A stretch of DNA of 35,778 nucleotides from the NCBI GenBank assembly GCA_913056375.1, contig CAJXNF010000002.1, positions 1 to 35,778 of the forward strand. The letters are read 5' to 3'. How positions within the stretch are numbered: position 1 is the first letter of the stretch; each line of letters opens with the position of its first letter. The position numbers and the translations under genes are program-made. Of this stretch, positions 23,502 through 31,435 are shown piece after piece. The notes beneath the pieces were generated by a model, which saw only the letters and a program-made list of their open reading frames with translations, did no database searches and was not told the origin of the DNA. The stretch comes from an uncultured Pseudomonadota bacterium (GTDB lineage: Bacteria; SAR324; NAC60-12).

Positions 23502-24257
23502 ATGTCAGGACACAGTAAGTGGAGCACGATCAAGCACAAGAAGGCTGCCCAGGATGCCAAGCGAGGCAAGCTCTTCACCAAATTGATCAAGGAGGTTACA
23601 GTGGCAGCCCGGGTGGGGGGTGGAGACATTGATGCCAATCCTCGGTTACGCACTGCGGTAGCAAATGCGCGGGGTCAGTCAATGCCGATGGACAATATCA
23701 TGCGGGCAATCAAGAAGGCAATTGGAGAAGGTGAAGGTGATAACTACGAGGAGATTGTCTACGAAGGGTACGGCCCACACAATGTGGCAATCATTGTTGA
23801 GGCGATGACCGATAATCGCAACCGTACGATTGCGTCCATTCGCTACGCTTTCAACAAATCGGGTGGTAGTTTGGGTTCCACTAACTCTGTGCAATACATG
23901 TTTGATCGACTTGGACAAATTACGATTGAGAAAGACAAGATCAGCGAAGATGCACTGACAGAATTTATTCTGGAAGCAGGCGCAGAGGATCTGAATACGG
24001 AGGACCCAGAAAACTACGAGGTCTACACAAGTATTGCTGATCTGGAACAGGTGCGTAGTTTCTTGGAAGAGAATTCTGTACCGATGCAGCACTCTGGTAT
24101 CATTTGGAATCCACAAAACCGGATTGCCATTGAAGATGCTCAGAAGGCAGAGCAGGTCATTCGTCTGATTGAGATGCTGGAAGATGATGATGATGTCCAG
24201 CAGGTCTATTCCAATTTCGACATTAGTGAGGAAGTGGCCACTCAGTTAGCGTCCTGA
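23502..24257 (+). CDS. yebC: YebC/PmpR/TACO1-family protein
   Basis: 251 residues. MSGHSKWSTIKHKKAAQDAK opens the protein and VYEGYGPHNVAIIVEAMTDN is the family hallmark. The C-terminal acidic segment ends EDDDDVQQVYSNFDI, as is typical. The family has been described as DNA-binding regulators and, more recently, as helpers of translation through proline-rich stretches like mitochondrial TACO1. The place after ribosomal genes fits the latter, but that is inference. GGGAATC precedes the ATG, and ruvC starts three bases after its stop. Confidence 0.96.
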   Translation: MSGHSKWSTIKHKKAAQDAKRGKLFTKLIKEVTVAARVGGGDIDANPRLRTAVANARGQSMPMDNIMRAIKKAIGEGEGDNYEEIVYEGYGPHNVAIIVEAMTDNRNRTIASIRYAFNKSGGSLGSTNSVQYMFDRLGQITIEKDKISEDALTEFILEAGAEDLNTEDPENYEVYTSIADLEQVRSFLEENSVPMQHSGIIWNPQNRIAIEDAQKAEQVIRLIEMLEDDDDVQQVYSNFDISEEVATQLAS

Positions 24258-24260
24258 AGC

Positions 24261-24758
24261 ATGAGAATTCTAGGGATTGATCCGGGTAGTCGTCGTACGG
24301 GCTATGGTCTAATTGAAGCGACTCCTCAGCACAATCGCTACCTCTCCAGTGGTTGTATCCGCCTGCCGGAATCGAAATCATTAGCAGAACGTTTGGTTCT
24401 TCTAGGTGATGCTCTTGGAGACTTGATTCAGCAGTGGCAACCGGATTGTGGAGTTGTCGAAGAAGTCTTCTTTGCAAAGCACCCACGCTCTGCCTTGGTG
24501 CTGGGGCATGTGCGAGGAGTTGTGCTACTGGAGCTGGGACGTCGGCAGGTTCGTCTACACGAGTATGCGCCGAGACAGGTCAAGCAATCCCTGGTAGGAA
24601 CAGGTGGTGCCCAGAAAGAGCAGATTCAGCACATGGTCCGAATGCTACTGAACCTGCAGTCACGTCCGCTCCAAGAAGACGAAGCCGATGCGTTGGCTGT
24701 TTCCCTCACTCATGCCCATATCCTTCCGTTGCAGCAACGTTTGCAGCGTCTTCCGTGA
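24261..24758 (+). CDS. ruvC: Holliday junction endonuclease RuvC
   Basis: RuvC resolves Holliday junctions as a dimer with RuvAB. It has 165 residues. The RNase-H-like active site is visible: D7 in GIDPGS, E67 in GVVEEVFF, and D140/D143 in LQEDEADALAVSLTH. The length is slightly short of the usual ~173. yebC-ruvC is a common pair, but ruvA and ruvB do not follow here. The transcription cluster apparently ends here. Confidence 0.95.
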   Translation: MRILGIDPGSRRTGYGLIEATPQHNRYLSSGCIRLPESKSLAERLVLLGDALGDLIQQWQPDCGVVEEVFFAKHPRSALVLGHVRGVVLLELGRRQVRLHEYAPRQVKQSLVGTGGAQKEQIQHMVRMLLNLQSRPLQEDEADALAVSLTHAHILPLQQRLQRLP

Positions 24759-24782
24759 TATTTCCTCTGTCCAGTTGTAGTG

Positions 24783-24858
24783 TCTGCCAGAAATAGAATA
24801 GGCTTGGCAGGCCACTCACTACAGCCAAATCTCCGATCCTGTTTGTTTTTCTGGCAGA
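24783..24858. promoter_or_regulatory. Inverted repeat upstream of the DtxR-family gene
   Basis: TCTGCCAGAAA (24783-24793) and TTTCTGGCAGA (24848-24858) are perfect 11-bp inverted arms 54 bases apart. A further element, GCTAGGCTAACA (about 24864-24875), resembles a half-site of DtxR-type operators. The interval may hold the promoter and autoregulatory sites of the downstream regulator. It has not been tested against any consensus. Confidence 0.42.
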
Positions 24859-24911
24859 GCCTTGCTAGGCTAACAGTCCAAGTCTTTGCTCATCTCTGTC
24901 AGGAACTCCCA

Positions 24912-25580
24912 ATGTCTGAGAAACACTCGATTGTCATTGAAGAGTACCTCCTGCTGCTATATCAGTTGCGAGGTGCTGGAGAGCGCCTCAAGGCCGTCAC
25001 CCTAGCCCAGCGTCTCAAGAGCAGTGCCCCAACGGTACACGCTACCCTGCAGCGCATGCAGCGAGATGAGCTGATCCAGATGGATGACAAGAAAGAGATC
25101 AACCTGACCAGGGAAGGAGAGCGTCTCGCCTGCGACATTGCCTTCCGCCACAATCTTGCCGAATATTTTCTCTGCAATACTCTGGGGATCCCCTGGTACG
25201 AAGTACACAAGCACGCTCATCAACTCGAACATGCGATGACTCCCACGGTTGTCGATAAGCTGGCCGCCTTTCTCAACTATCCAGAGACCTGCCCTCACGG
25301 GACGCCGATGCCCGGCCATTCCCTACCAGAGGACTGCTTCACCCTGGATCAGGCAGAAGAAGGCATGATGGTGGAGATCATGATGATTGCCGAAGAATTG
25401 GAAGATTCCGAGGAATTGCTCAAGATTCTGCACACCCAGCAGGTGATTCCAGGTCAGAAGCATCAAGTGATTTCTCGTGCCGATGTGATGAGTTCAATGA
25501 CTCTCCAGCAGGAAGAACAACAGGCGATCCTCCCCTTCCACGTTGCCGACAAAATCCATGTGGTTCAGGTCGAAGACTGA
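24912..25580 (+). CDS. DtxR/MntR-family metal-dependent transcriptional regulator
   Basis: 222 residues. An N-terminal winged helix (about 1-75) is followed by the dimerization/metal domain: RHNLAEYFLCNTLG and HAHQLEHAMTPTVVDKL. Metal ligands by alignment with DtxR and MntR are E10, H80, E84, H99, H103, E106 and H107. His103 stands where DtxR has Cys102. PHGTPMPG is typical of the family. The last ~75 residues look like a FeoA/SH3-like domain. It probably senses Fe2+ or Mn2+ and represses uptake genes. ATG 24912 is preferred because the upstream in-frame extension lacks family similarity. It is followed directly by the FemAB-like gene. Confidence 0.88.
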   Translation: MSEKHSIVIEEYLLLLYQLRGAGERLKAVTLAQRLKSSAPTVHATLQRMQRDELIQMDDKKEINLTREGERLACDIAFRHNLAEYFLCNTLGIPWYEVHKHAHQLEHAMTPTVVDKLAAFLNYPETCPHGTPMPGHSLPEDCFTLDQAEEGMMVEIMMIAEELEDSEELLKILHTQQVIPGQKHQVISRADVMSSMTLQQEEQQAILPFHVADKIHVVQVED

Positions 25581-25581
25581 C

Positions 25582-26754
25582 GTGAGCAGCACTGCCCTTC
25601 AAACCGATAGCAATCTGCACCAACAGGTTTTTCACAGCCTTCGTGAAGTCGCCCCAGAGTCCTGGAATCGACTGATTGGAGATGCTTTCCCCTTCGCTGA
25701 ATACGACTATTTGCTTGCGCTGGAAGAAGGGCACTGCGTCGGAATTGAACCTGGCTGGGAACCTCGCTACCTGACGCTCTGGGAAGGAAAGCAGCTACAG
25801 GCTGCCTGTTACCTTTACCGGAAAACCAACAGCAATGGGGAATACATCTTTGACTGGGATTGGGCGAACGCCTACCAACGTTATGGTCAACGCTATTTTC
25901 CCAAACTCACCTCAGCCGTCCCCTTTACTCCAGCGACGGGTCCCAAGCTACTGGTTGCGGCAGATGCATCCAATCCCAGAGAACTTCAGCAGCAGTTGCT
26001 TGCCAGCGCCCTGGAGTTAGTCCGGCAAGAAGGCTGTTCGTCTCTGCACTTTCTTTTTATTCCTGCAGAGGAGCGTGAAATCTATGAAGCAGCTGGTCTA
26101 CTATTGCGACATAGCTTTCAATTTCATTGGCAGAATCAGGGCTATGGCAGCTTTGAAGACTTCCTCAGTCGACTCAGAAGCAAACGCCGCAAGGAGATTC
26201 TGCGAGAACGTCGGCAGGTGCAGGAACAAGGGTTGGAGGTAATCCTGCTACGAGGAGAGGAGATTGAGCCGAAGCTCTGCCGAGTGATGTATGACTTCTA
26301 CCTAACTACGATTGATCGCAAGTGGGCAATGCCTTACTTGAGTTATGAGTTTTTTCAGTACATCTTCACACATTTTCGAGATCAACTGGTGCTGGCCCTC
26401 GCTCGTAAGCAGGGGAGATGGGTGGCCGGTACGATCAATTATCACAAAGGACCACATCTCTTTGGACGCTACTGGGGCTGTCGGCAGGACTTTCGGAGCC
26501 TGCACTTTGAACTCTGTTATTACCGCCTGATTGAGTATGCAATTGAACAAGGTGTGCAGCGTTTTGAAGCCGGTGCCCAGGGAGCACACAAGATCCAGCG
26601 AGGTTTCTTACCCAATCTGACCTACAGCGCTCACTGGATTGCCCATCCTGCCTTTCATCGGGCGATTGGAGAATTCATTGAGGAAGAGAAGCGTTCGATT
26701 CAGAGCAATATCGAAGACAATCCGGAACTCTCACCTTATCGTCAGGAAAACTGA
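25582..26754 (+). CDS. FemAB/GNAT-like protein (COG3146/DUF482 type)
   Basis: 390 residues with GTG 25582, two bases after the preceding gene's stop, chosen since the frame before it runs into that gene. The N-terminal half has APESWNRLIGDAFPFAEYDY and GWEPRYLTL. The second half has RSKRRKEILRERRQV and a GNAT-like core ending FEAGAQGAHKIQRGFLPNLT. This pattern fits the family annotated as peptidogalycan biosynthesis/GNAT acyltransferases. The substrate is unknown. Family likeness is recalled from motif patterns, so moderate to high confidence in the family and none in a reaction. Confidence 0.82.
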   Translation: MSSTALQTDSNLHQQVFHSLREVAPESWNRLIGDAFPFAEYDYLLALEEGHCVGIEPGWEPRYLTLWEGKQLQAACYLYRKTNSNGEYIFDWDWANAYQRYGQRYFPKLTSAVPFTPATGPKLLVAADASNPRELQQQLLASALELVRQEGCSSLHFLFIPAEEREIYEAAGLLLRHSFQFHWQNQGYGSFEDFLSRLRSKRRKEILRERRQVQEQGLEVILLRGEEIEPKLCRVMYDFYLTTIDRKWAMPYLSYEFFQYIFTHFRDQLVLALARKQGRWVAGTINYHKGPHLFGRYWGCRQDFRSLHFELCYYRLIEYAIEQGVQRFEAGAQGAHKIQRGFLPNLTYSAHWIAHPAFHRAIGEFIEEEKRSIQSNIEDNPELSPYRQEN

Positions 26755-26765
26755 CTCGCCCACGC

Positions 26766-27827
26766 TCACCAGCGCAGCAACGCAGCTTCTGCACAAAAGC
26801 CTGGCCCCATCGAGAGCATCATTCCCCAGTCACCTGATTTTGCTATCCCGTCACGCAGCCACTCTTCCAGAATAATCAGCACAGAGGTTGAGGAGAGATT
26901 ACCAATCTCAGCGAGACTTTGACGCGTTCGGTTCAGTGTTCCTGCTGGTAATGCCAGCCCTTCTTCCAGCGCATCAATCACCTTGGGACCTCCGGGATGA
27001 CTGACCCAGTGACGGATCTCACCAAGTTTCAGGTTGTGCTGGGCGAGGAAATCCTTCAGGGGTCCAGGTAGTGCCTCTCGGGTATAATGAGGAACACCTG
27101 GAGAGAGGACGATCTTGAGGCCGGATGCACTGACTTCCCAGCCCATCACCGCTTCAGAATCTGGAAAGAAGACCGAACAGGAGTCGATTACACCCACAGG
27201 TGCGGCTGAAGCCAGAGGATGCTCGTCACCAACGAGCAGTGCAGCTGCAGCTCCATCACCAAAGAGGCCACTGGCAATCAGATTTGCTACAGACAAGTCC
27301 TGCTTCTGCAAAGTCAGGGAGCAGAGCTCCACCGAGAGTAGCAAAGCGGCATGGGTGGGATAAGCCCGGAGGTAATCAGCACAACGGGCAATCCCAGCGG
27401 TTCCAGCCAAACAACCCAGTCCAAACAGGGGGACTCGTCGAGTCGTCGGCGCAAACGGTAGTCGGTTCATCAGGCGGGCTTCCAGTGAAGGTACTGCAAT
27501 TCCTGTCACTGTTGTACTCATCAGCAACTGGACTTGGTCGGCTGCTAGCTGAGCTTGATCCAGTACTTGCCGAACTACTTGCTCACCGAGATGCAGGGCT
27601 TCTTCCTGCCAGATCTGGTTGGTTTGGGTGAAGGAGTTGAAGTGGTGGTACTCTTCCAACGGTCGAGCCAGGTAGCGTCCTTGGACCTGAACGTTGCGCT
27701 GCAAGCGATCAAAAATCGCTACATCAAGTCCCTGGTCCTGCCAAGCAATGCGCAGGGCGGAACTCAGTTCATCTTGAGAGCAGTAATGGGGAGGAAAGGC
27801 ATGGGCGAGTGCCAGGATTCGAGGCAT
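26766..27827 (-). CDS. Type III polyketide synthase (chalcone/stilbene synthase family)
   Basis: 353 residues with a thiolase fold. The catalytic triad is visible: Cys139 in FGLGCLAGTAGI, His277 in HWVSHPGGPKVID and Asn310 in EIGNLSSTSVL. GDGAAAALLVG and a C-terminal GPGFCAEAALLRW (GFG-type loop) are family features. Such enzymes condense malonyl-CoA onto acyl starters to give pyrones, resorcinols or phloroglucinols. The starter cannot be told. FabH-like synthases are the alternative, but the spacing and the SHPGGPKVID motif favour type III PKS. It is the distal gene after a 95-aa unknown, 11 bases away, and converges with the FemAB-like gene. No tailoring enzyme lies beside it. Confidence 0.93.
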   Translation of the reverse strand: MPRILALAHAFPPHYCSQDELSSALRIAWQDQGLDVAIFDRLQRNVQVQGRYLARPLEEYHHFNSFTQTNQIWQEEALHLGEQVVRQVLDQAQLAADQVQLLMSTTVTGIAVPSLEARLMNRLPFAPTTRRVPLFGLGCLAGTAGIARCADYLRAYPTHAALLLSVELCSLTLQKQDLSVANLIASGLFGDGAAAALLVGDEHPLASAAPVGVIDSCSVFFPDSEAVMGWEVSASGLKIVLSPGVPHYTREALPGPLKDFLAQHNLKLGEIRHWVSHPGGPKVIDALEEGLALPAGTLNRTRQSLAEIGNLSSTSVLIILEEWLRDGIAKSGDWGMMLSMGPGFCAEAALLRW

Positions 27828-27838
27828 TCGCAGTAGGA

Positions 27839-28126
27839 TTATTTCTTGGTCTGGATCTTTCGGCCGTTGTCCCGTTCCAGGTTATAGACCGGGGGCTTGC
27901 GGACGTAGCGTAGGAAGTCGTAGCCATCGTCCTCAGGGACCTCAAGAATTTCGTACTCTTCGTGCCCCGGATCGATGTATTCAGTGTGGGTTCGCCACTG
28001 GTACTTGGTGTCATCCAACTGATTGTGAATGATCCACTCTTCAATCTCTTCCTGACTGCCCTCGACGTAGATTTCCTTCTTCAACAGTACGATCTGCCGC
28101 TTCTGCACGATACATACTTTTGTCAT
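27839..28126 (-). CDS. Small unknown protein upstream of the type III PKS
   Basis: 95 residues, charged and soluble, with no signal peptide, helix anchor or metal motif seen. It starts MTKVCIVQKRQIVLLKKEIY and has an acidic middle with EEIEEWI and EYEILEVPEDDGYDF; it ends in basic residues. ATG 28126 is chosen because AGGAGT lies six bases upstream, while an earlier in-frame start would add 29 unsupported residues. Its stop is 11 bases before the PKS start, so the two are probably co-transcribed. I do not recognise the family. Confidence 0.72.
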   Translation of the reverse strand: MTKVCIVQKRQIVLLKKEIYVEGSQEEIEEWIIHNQLDDTKYQWRTHTEYIDPGHEEYEILEVPEDDGYDFLRYVRKPPVYNLERDNGRKIQTKK

Positions 28127-28338
28127 AGTAGACTCCTGTCTAACGAAATGGAAGATATTGGCGGCGCGGAAGATGATTGGCTCAAACCAGGATACATCTG
28201 GATGGAGGGACAATCAGATCATCTGGAATGTCACCTTAACGGAAATTTTTTAGGGCCGCAAGGCGTTCATCAGGATGTTTTTTACGATTACTGATCTGAC
28301 GAAAAGCTGCGTGTTGTCAAGTGGTAAGTTGATCACTC

Positions 28339-28953
28339 TCAACGGTTGGTTGGCAAGCTGGGTAGTTGACGACCGTTAGCACTCTCAAACCACCAGCGTT
28401 CCAGTAACAGATGAGGAGAGTTTGAGGGGTTGTTCATCCGGATTTCCAGCCACTGTGAGGGTAGAAATGATTGTTCAGTAGCCATCGTCTGAGTGTGTCG
28501 TTCCACAATACTAGTTGACCGAGTTGGATCCCAATACTGCAATCCCAGCGTCAAGGAATGGATCTCCCAGTCCGAACTGCCATTATAGAGACGGAAGACC
28601 AACTCACTACCGAGATCCTGCAATAGTTCACCGTTCAGTTGGTTAAGTGCCTGGTTGGGCAAGATCCCCGGCTTGCTTTGAGCAGGCAGTCCGGCTCCTC
28701 CGTTGGCATTTGGAAACTTGCTACGACAAGCATCCAGAATGGCCTGGGCTGCAATGTCACTCTGCACTCCCTTCATGTTGTTAAGGATGCAGTCTTCATA
28801 AGACTGTTGGCCAGCGTTGCCCAGAATTCCAGCCATGGGAAGCAATTGCGCCTGGGCTGGAGAGCTGAAACCCAAGCAGCTTACAACAGCAAGTATCCCA
28901 AGCAGCAACAACTGGATGGAAGGCGTGCTCATCTGATTACCAAAACGAAGCAT
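28339..28953 (-). CDS. Secreted or lipoprotein unknown
   Basis: 204 residues from ATG 28953 (ATG 28932 is an alternative). A signal peptide is clear: a hydrophobic core QLLLLGILAVVSCLGF and a cleavage-type AQA|Q near residue 35. VVSC at 23-26 could instead be a lipobox. The mature part has a CILNNMKGVQSDIAAQAILD region with two Cys (about 46 and 65). It ends with a beta-rich segment including LVFRLYNGSSDWEIHSLTLG. No family recognised. The start is three bases after the glutathione peroxidase stop, so the two are likely one operon. Confidence 0.7.
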   Translation of the reverse strand: MLRFGNQMSTPSIQLLLLGILAVVSCLGFSSPAQAQLLPMAGILGNAGQQSYEDCILNNMKGVQSDIAAQAILDACRSKFPNANGGAGLPAQSKPGILPNQALNQLNGELLQDLGSELVFRLYNGSSDWEIHSLTLGLQYWDPTRSTSIVERHTQTMATEQSFLPSQWLEIRMNNPSNSPHLLLERWWFESANGRQLPSLPTNR

Positions 28954-28956
28954 AAC

Positions 28957-29436
28957 TCAGAGCAGCGCTTCCAGAGCCTGGATCAGTTCTGGATCGCTTG
29001 GTGTTGTTCTTGGGGAAAAGCGTTGCTTTACCTCGCCTTCTTGGCTCACTAGGAATTTCTCGAAGTTCCAGGTGATCTTTCCTGGAAATGCAGCGGTTGG
29101 CCCGGTCAGAAGCGCATAGAGTGGGTGTTGGTTTGTTCCATTGACCTCTAGCTTGGCAAAGATGGGAAACGTCACTCCGTAGTTGAGATCGCAAAACTGT
29201 CGGATTTCCTGGGCAGTTCCTGGTTCTTGCTGTCCAAACTGATTGCAAGGGAAGCCCATCACGCTGAATCCCTGCTCTTGATAGCGCTGGTGCAGTTCCT
29301 CTAGATCTTTATACTGCGGGGTCAGCCCGCAGCGACTCGCCACATTGACCAGCAGCAAAACCTTGCCGGCGTAGTCTGAGAGAGAGCGTTCGTTACCTTC
29401 TAGATCAGTAAGTTGTAGTGCGTGGAGTTCGGACAT
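28957..29436 (-). CDS. Glutathione peroxidase family thiol peroxidase
   Basis: 159 residues. The catalytic tetrad is visible: Cys36 in NVASRCGLTPQY, Gln66 in GFPCNQFGQQEP and Trp123-Asn124 in ITWNFEKFLV. Cys82 in RQFCDLNYGVTFP is where thioredoxin-dependent members carry the resolving Cys, so the reductant may be thioredoxin rather than glutathione. It uses Cys, not selenocysteine. It reduces peroxides in the cytoplasm; no signal peptide. It is the promoter-proximal gene of the minus pair, with GGAA before ATG. Confidence 0.94.
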   Translation of the reverse strand: MSELHALQLTDLEGNERSLSDYAGKVLLLVNVASRCGLTPQYKDLEELHQRYQEQGFSVMGFPCNQFGQQEPGTAQEIRQFCDLNYGVTFPIFAKLEVNGTNQHPLYALLTGPTAAFPGKITWNFEKFLVSQEGEVKQRFSPRTTPSDPELIQALEALL

Positions 29437-29544
29437 TTGTAGTTCCTTCAGGAAAAAGGCAAATCAGTTTGAAGGTTGGTTTACCAACACGTTCTTCTAT
29501 TTTGCGATAAGCGTTGAGCAGAGGCAACTCTTGGGATGCAGAAG

Positions 29545-29566
29545 ACCAATGATTTTTTCAATTGGT
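29545..29566. promoter_or_regulatory. Imperfect palindrome in a divergent intergenic region
   Basis: ACCAAT (29545-29550), a T-rich spacer and ATTGGT (29561-29566) lie between the divergent glutathione peroxidase gene and the 4-TM gene. It could be a regulator site or a T-containing hairpin. Short, so low confidence. Confidence 0.3.
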
Positions 29567-29701
29567 CAGTATGGTAAGCCTTCGCCAATCAAATCAGTGA
29601 TTGAAAGTGGATTTGGTGAAGCTTGCTTGCAACTGCGGGGTAACTTCGTAAGCTGAATGTTCTTCACAAACCTTTGATTCACCTCATGCTGTGGTTCATC
29701 C

Positions 29702-30112
29702 ATGCTCTATCATACGATGGTCGCCGTTCACGTGACCGCTGTTTGTCTTGTTGTTGGAACGCTGTTCGTACAGTCCCTCGCGGTAGTTTTTCGTTTTCGA
29801 ATGACTGAAGATGCCCAGATTGCCGGAGCCCAGTGGATTCAGCATCGAATCTACAAGTTCATCTACTACCCAATCCTGGGGATTGCCGTGGCAACGGGTC
29901 TATACCTGGCAACGATCACAGGAGCCTTCAGCAATGGGCTCTGGTTGCACTACAAACTGGTTGGCCTGTTACTGCTGATTGTTTTCGGATTCCTGAATGG
30001 AATGCAGATTCTCAAACGTGACCTACCTAAGCCAATGGCAATGTTTGTCCACATTGGCATCTTCTGTACATCCGTCTTCATGATCTACATGGCTTCTGCC
30101 AAGCCATTCTGA
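29702..30112 (+). CDS. Four-helix membrane protein, CopD/HemJ-like
   Basis: 136 residues with four predicted membrane helices: about 6-30, 52-74, 81-100 and 111-131. His residues near helix ends (H4, H9, H83 and H117 or nearby) would suit haem or metal binding, as in CopD and HemJ families, but the similarity is only of pattern. No signal peptide. It is followed 45 bases later by a DUF790-like gene in the same direction. Confidence 0.62.
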   Translation: MLYHTMVAVHVTAVCLVVGTLFVQSLAVVFRFRMTEDAQIAGAQWIQHRIYKFIYYPILGIAVATGLYLATITGAFSNGLWLHYKLVGLLLLIVFGFLNGMQILKRDLPKPMAMFVHIGIFCTSVFMIYMASAKPF

Positions 30113-30157
30113 TGAGATGACTCTAATCTCTGGGTCAACGATGCTGCTGGGGTTCCT

Positions 30158-31402
30158 TTGCTAACGCGGGACTTGCTGCGATTCCGTAGTCGTAAGGGAA
30201 GAATCTATCCTCAATTTTTGGATCCAGATGATGCTTCTTTGCAGAGAGCCGCGGAAGCCCTTGTAGAAGTTTTTCGGCAGGCTTCCGCAGCCGGTTCGAC
30301 GCGTCAAGAACTCACCGAAGAAACCTCACTCCAATTACAAAGCCAGCAACTCGATAATCCAATTGGACGTGGATTGGAAAAGCTGCTGCTGGATCGATCC
30401 GAATTTGACACTGGGGACCCAGCGGAACAGCAACGTTTCCGAGAGTCAATCTTCATTCAGGCGCGTCAAGCTTTGCGTGAAGAAGCCAAAGCCTTGAATC
30501 CCAGTCTTCAAGAGTTTTGGAAACGTGTCGAGGTTCTGCAAAGTCAGCCAGTTGCACAGATTCAGGAAGCCCTTTACGCAGACCTACCGGCTCAGCAGCG
30601 CTTATTGCAATTCTCACCCATTGGAGCAGAGGCTCTACTCCATCGCTACAACTGTGCACAGGTACAAGGGCTCCTGCTGAATTCAGAGGCTCTGGAACTG
30701 CGCTTGGAACACCCAGAACCTGGACCGTTGCGCCAGCTGTGCAAGTACCTACGCTTTCACCAATTGCTGGCCCAGATCACAACAGATGAACAGGGCATCT
30801 TTCAGCTTCGGATCGATGGTCCACTGAGCCTATTCTACAAAACTCAGAAGTACGGGCTGCAATTGGCCAATTTCTTCCCCGCAATCCTGCAACAGAAGAA
30901 CTGGCAGTTACGAGCTACGGTCTGCTTCCGACAGAAACCACCACTTCAGTTGCAACTGGATCCAAGTTGTGGAATCCGTTCGCACTACCAACAATTCCAC
31001 GATTATGTGCCTCCAGAATTTCAACAGATTGGTGACCGCTTAAAGGAGCGTCTACCAGAGTGGCAGTTGGAGCTTGCCGGTAGCTTTGTGCCGTTGCCAG
31101 GAGATCGCTACTGCTTTCCAGATTTTGTCCTGCAGCATCAGACAGGAGCTTCGGTTGCTCTTGAACTCTTTCATGGTTGGCACGCAGGTCCGCTTAGACA
31201 GCGACTACAGCAACTGGAGGAGGTTCAAGGGGTTCCCTTATTGTTAGGCGTCAGCAATAGCCTCTCGAAGAATCCGGAGCTCGGTGTTGCCTTGGAGAAT
31301 TCCAGTTACTTCAAGACCTTTGGTTTTTCCTTCCGAGAGCTGCCAACTGTCGATAAGCTCACCCAAGTCTTGCAATCCTGGTGGGCTGCAACTCAACGGT
31401 AG
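30158..31402 (+). CDS. DUF790/Bax1-like nuclease
   Basis: 414 residues. MLTRDLLRFRSRKGRIYPQF at the start matches the DUF790 opening (L-x-x-E/D-L-L-R-x-R). The C-terminal nuclease module has FPDFVL (D322) and VALELFHGW (E336), as in PD-(D/E)xK-type Bax1 proteins where PDF and an acidic ELxGxW are conserved. Archaeal Bax1 is the nuclease partner of the XPB helicase in DNA repair; no XPB gene lies in this window. TTG 30158 is chosen because it opens the conserved N-terminus and the upstream ATG frame stops early. The canonical K of the motif is not obvious. Confidence 0.78.
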   Translation: MLTRDLLRFRSRKGRIYPQFLDPDDASLQRAAEALVEVFRQASAAGSTRQELTEETSLQLQSQQLDNPIGRGLEKLLLDRSEFDTGDPAEQQRFRESIFIQARQALREEAKALNPSLQEFWKRVEVLQSQPVAQIQEALYADLPAQQRLLQFSPIGAEALLHRYNCAQVQGLLLNSEALELRLEHPEPGPLRQLCKYLRFHQLLAQITTDEQGIFQLRIDGPLSLFYKTQKYGLQLANFFPAILQQKNWQLRATVCFRQKPPLQLQLDPSCGIRSHYQQFHDYVPPEFQQIGDRLKERLPEWQLELAGSFVPLPGDRYCFPDFVLQHQTGASVALELFHGWHAGPLRQRLQQLEEVQGVPLLLGVSNSLSKNPELGVALENSSYFKTFGFSFRELPTVDKLTQVLQSWWAATQR

Positions 31403-31435
31403 GCAACAAGCCCTCTTTCTCTGTCAGGAAGTAGT

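Noticed and set aside
24780..24911. N-terminal extension of the DtxR-family protein
   Set aside because: The extra 44 codons cover the inverted repeat and candidate operator and do not resemble the family; ATG 24912 gives the expected N-terminus.
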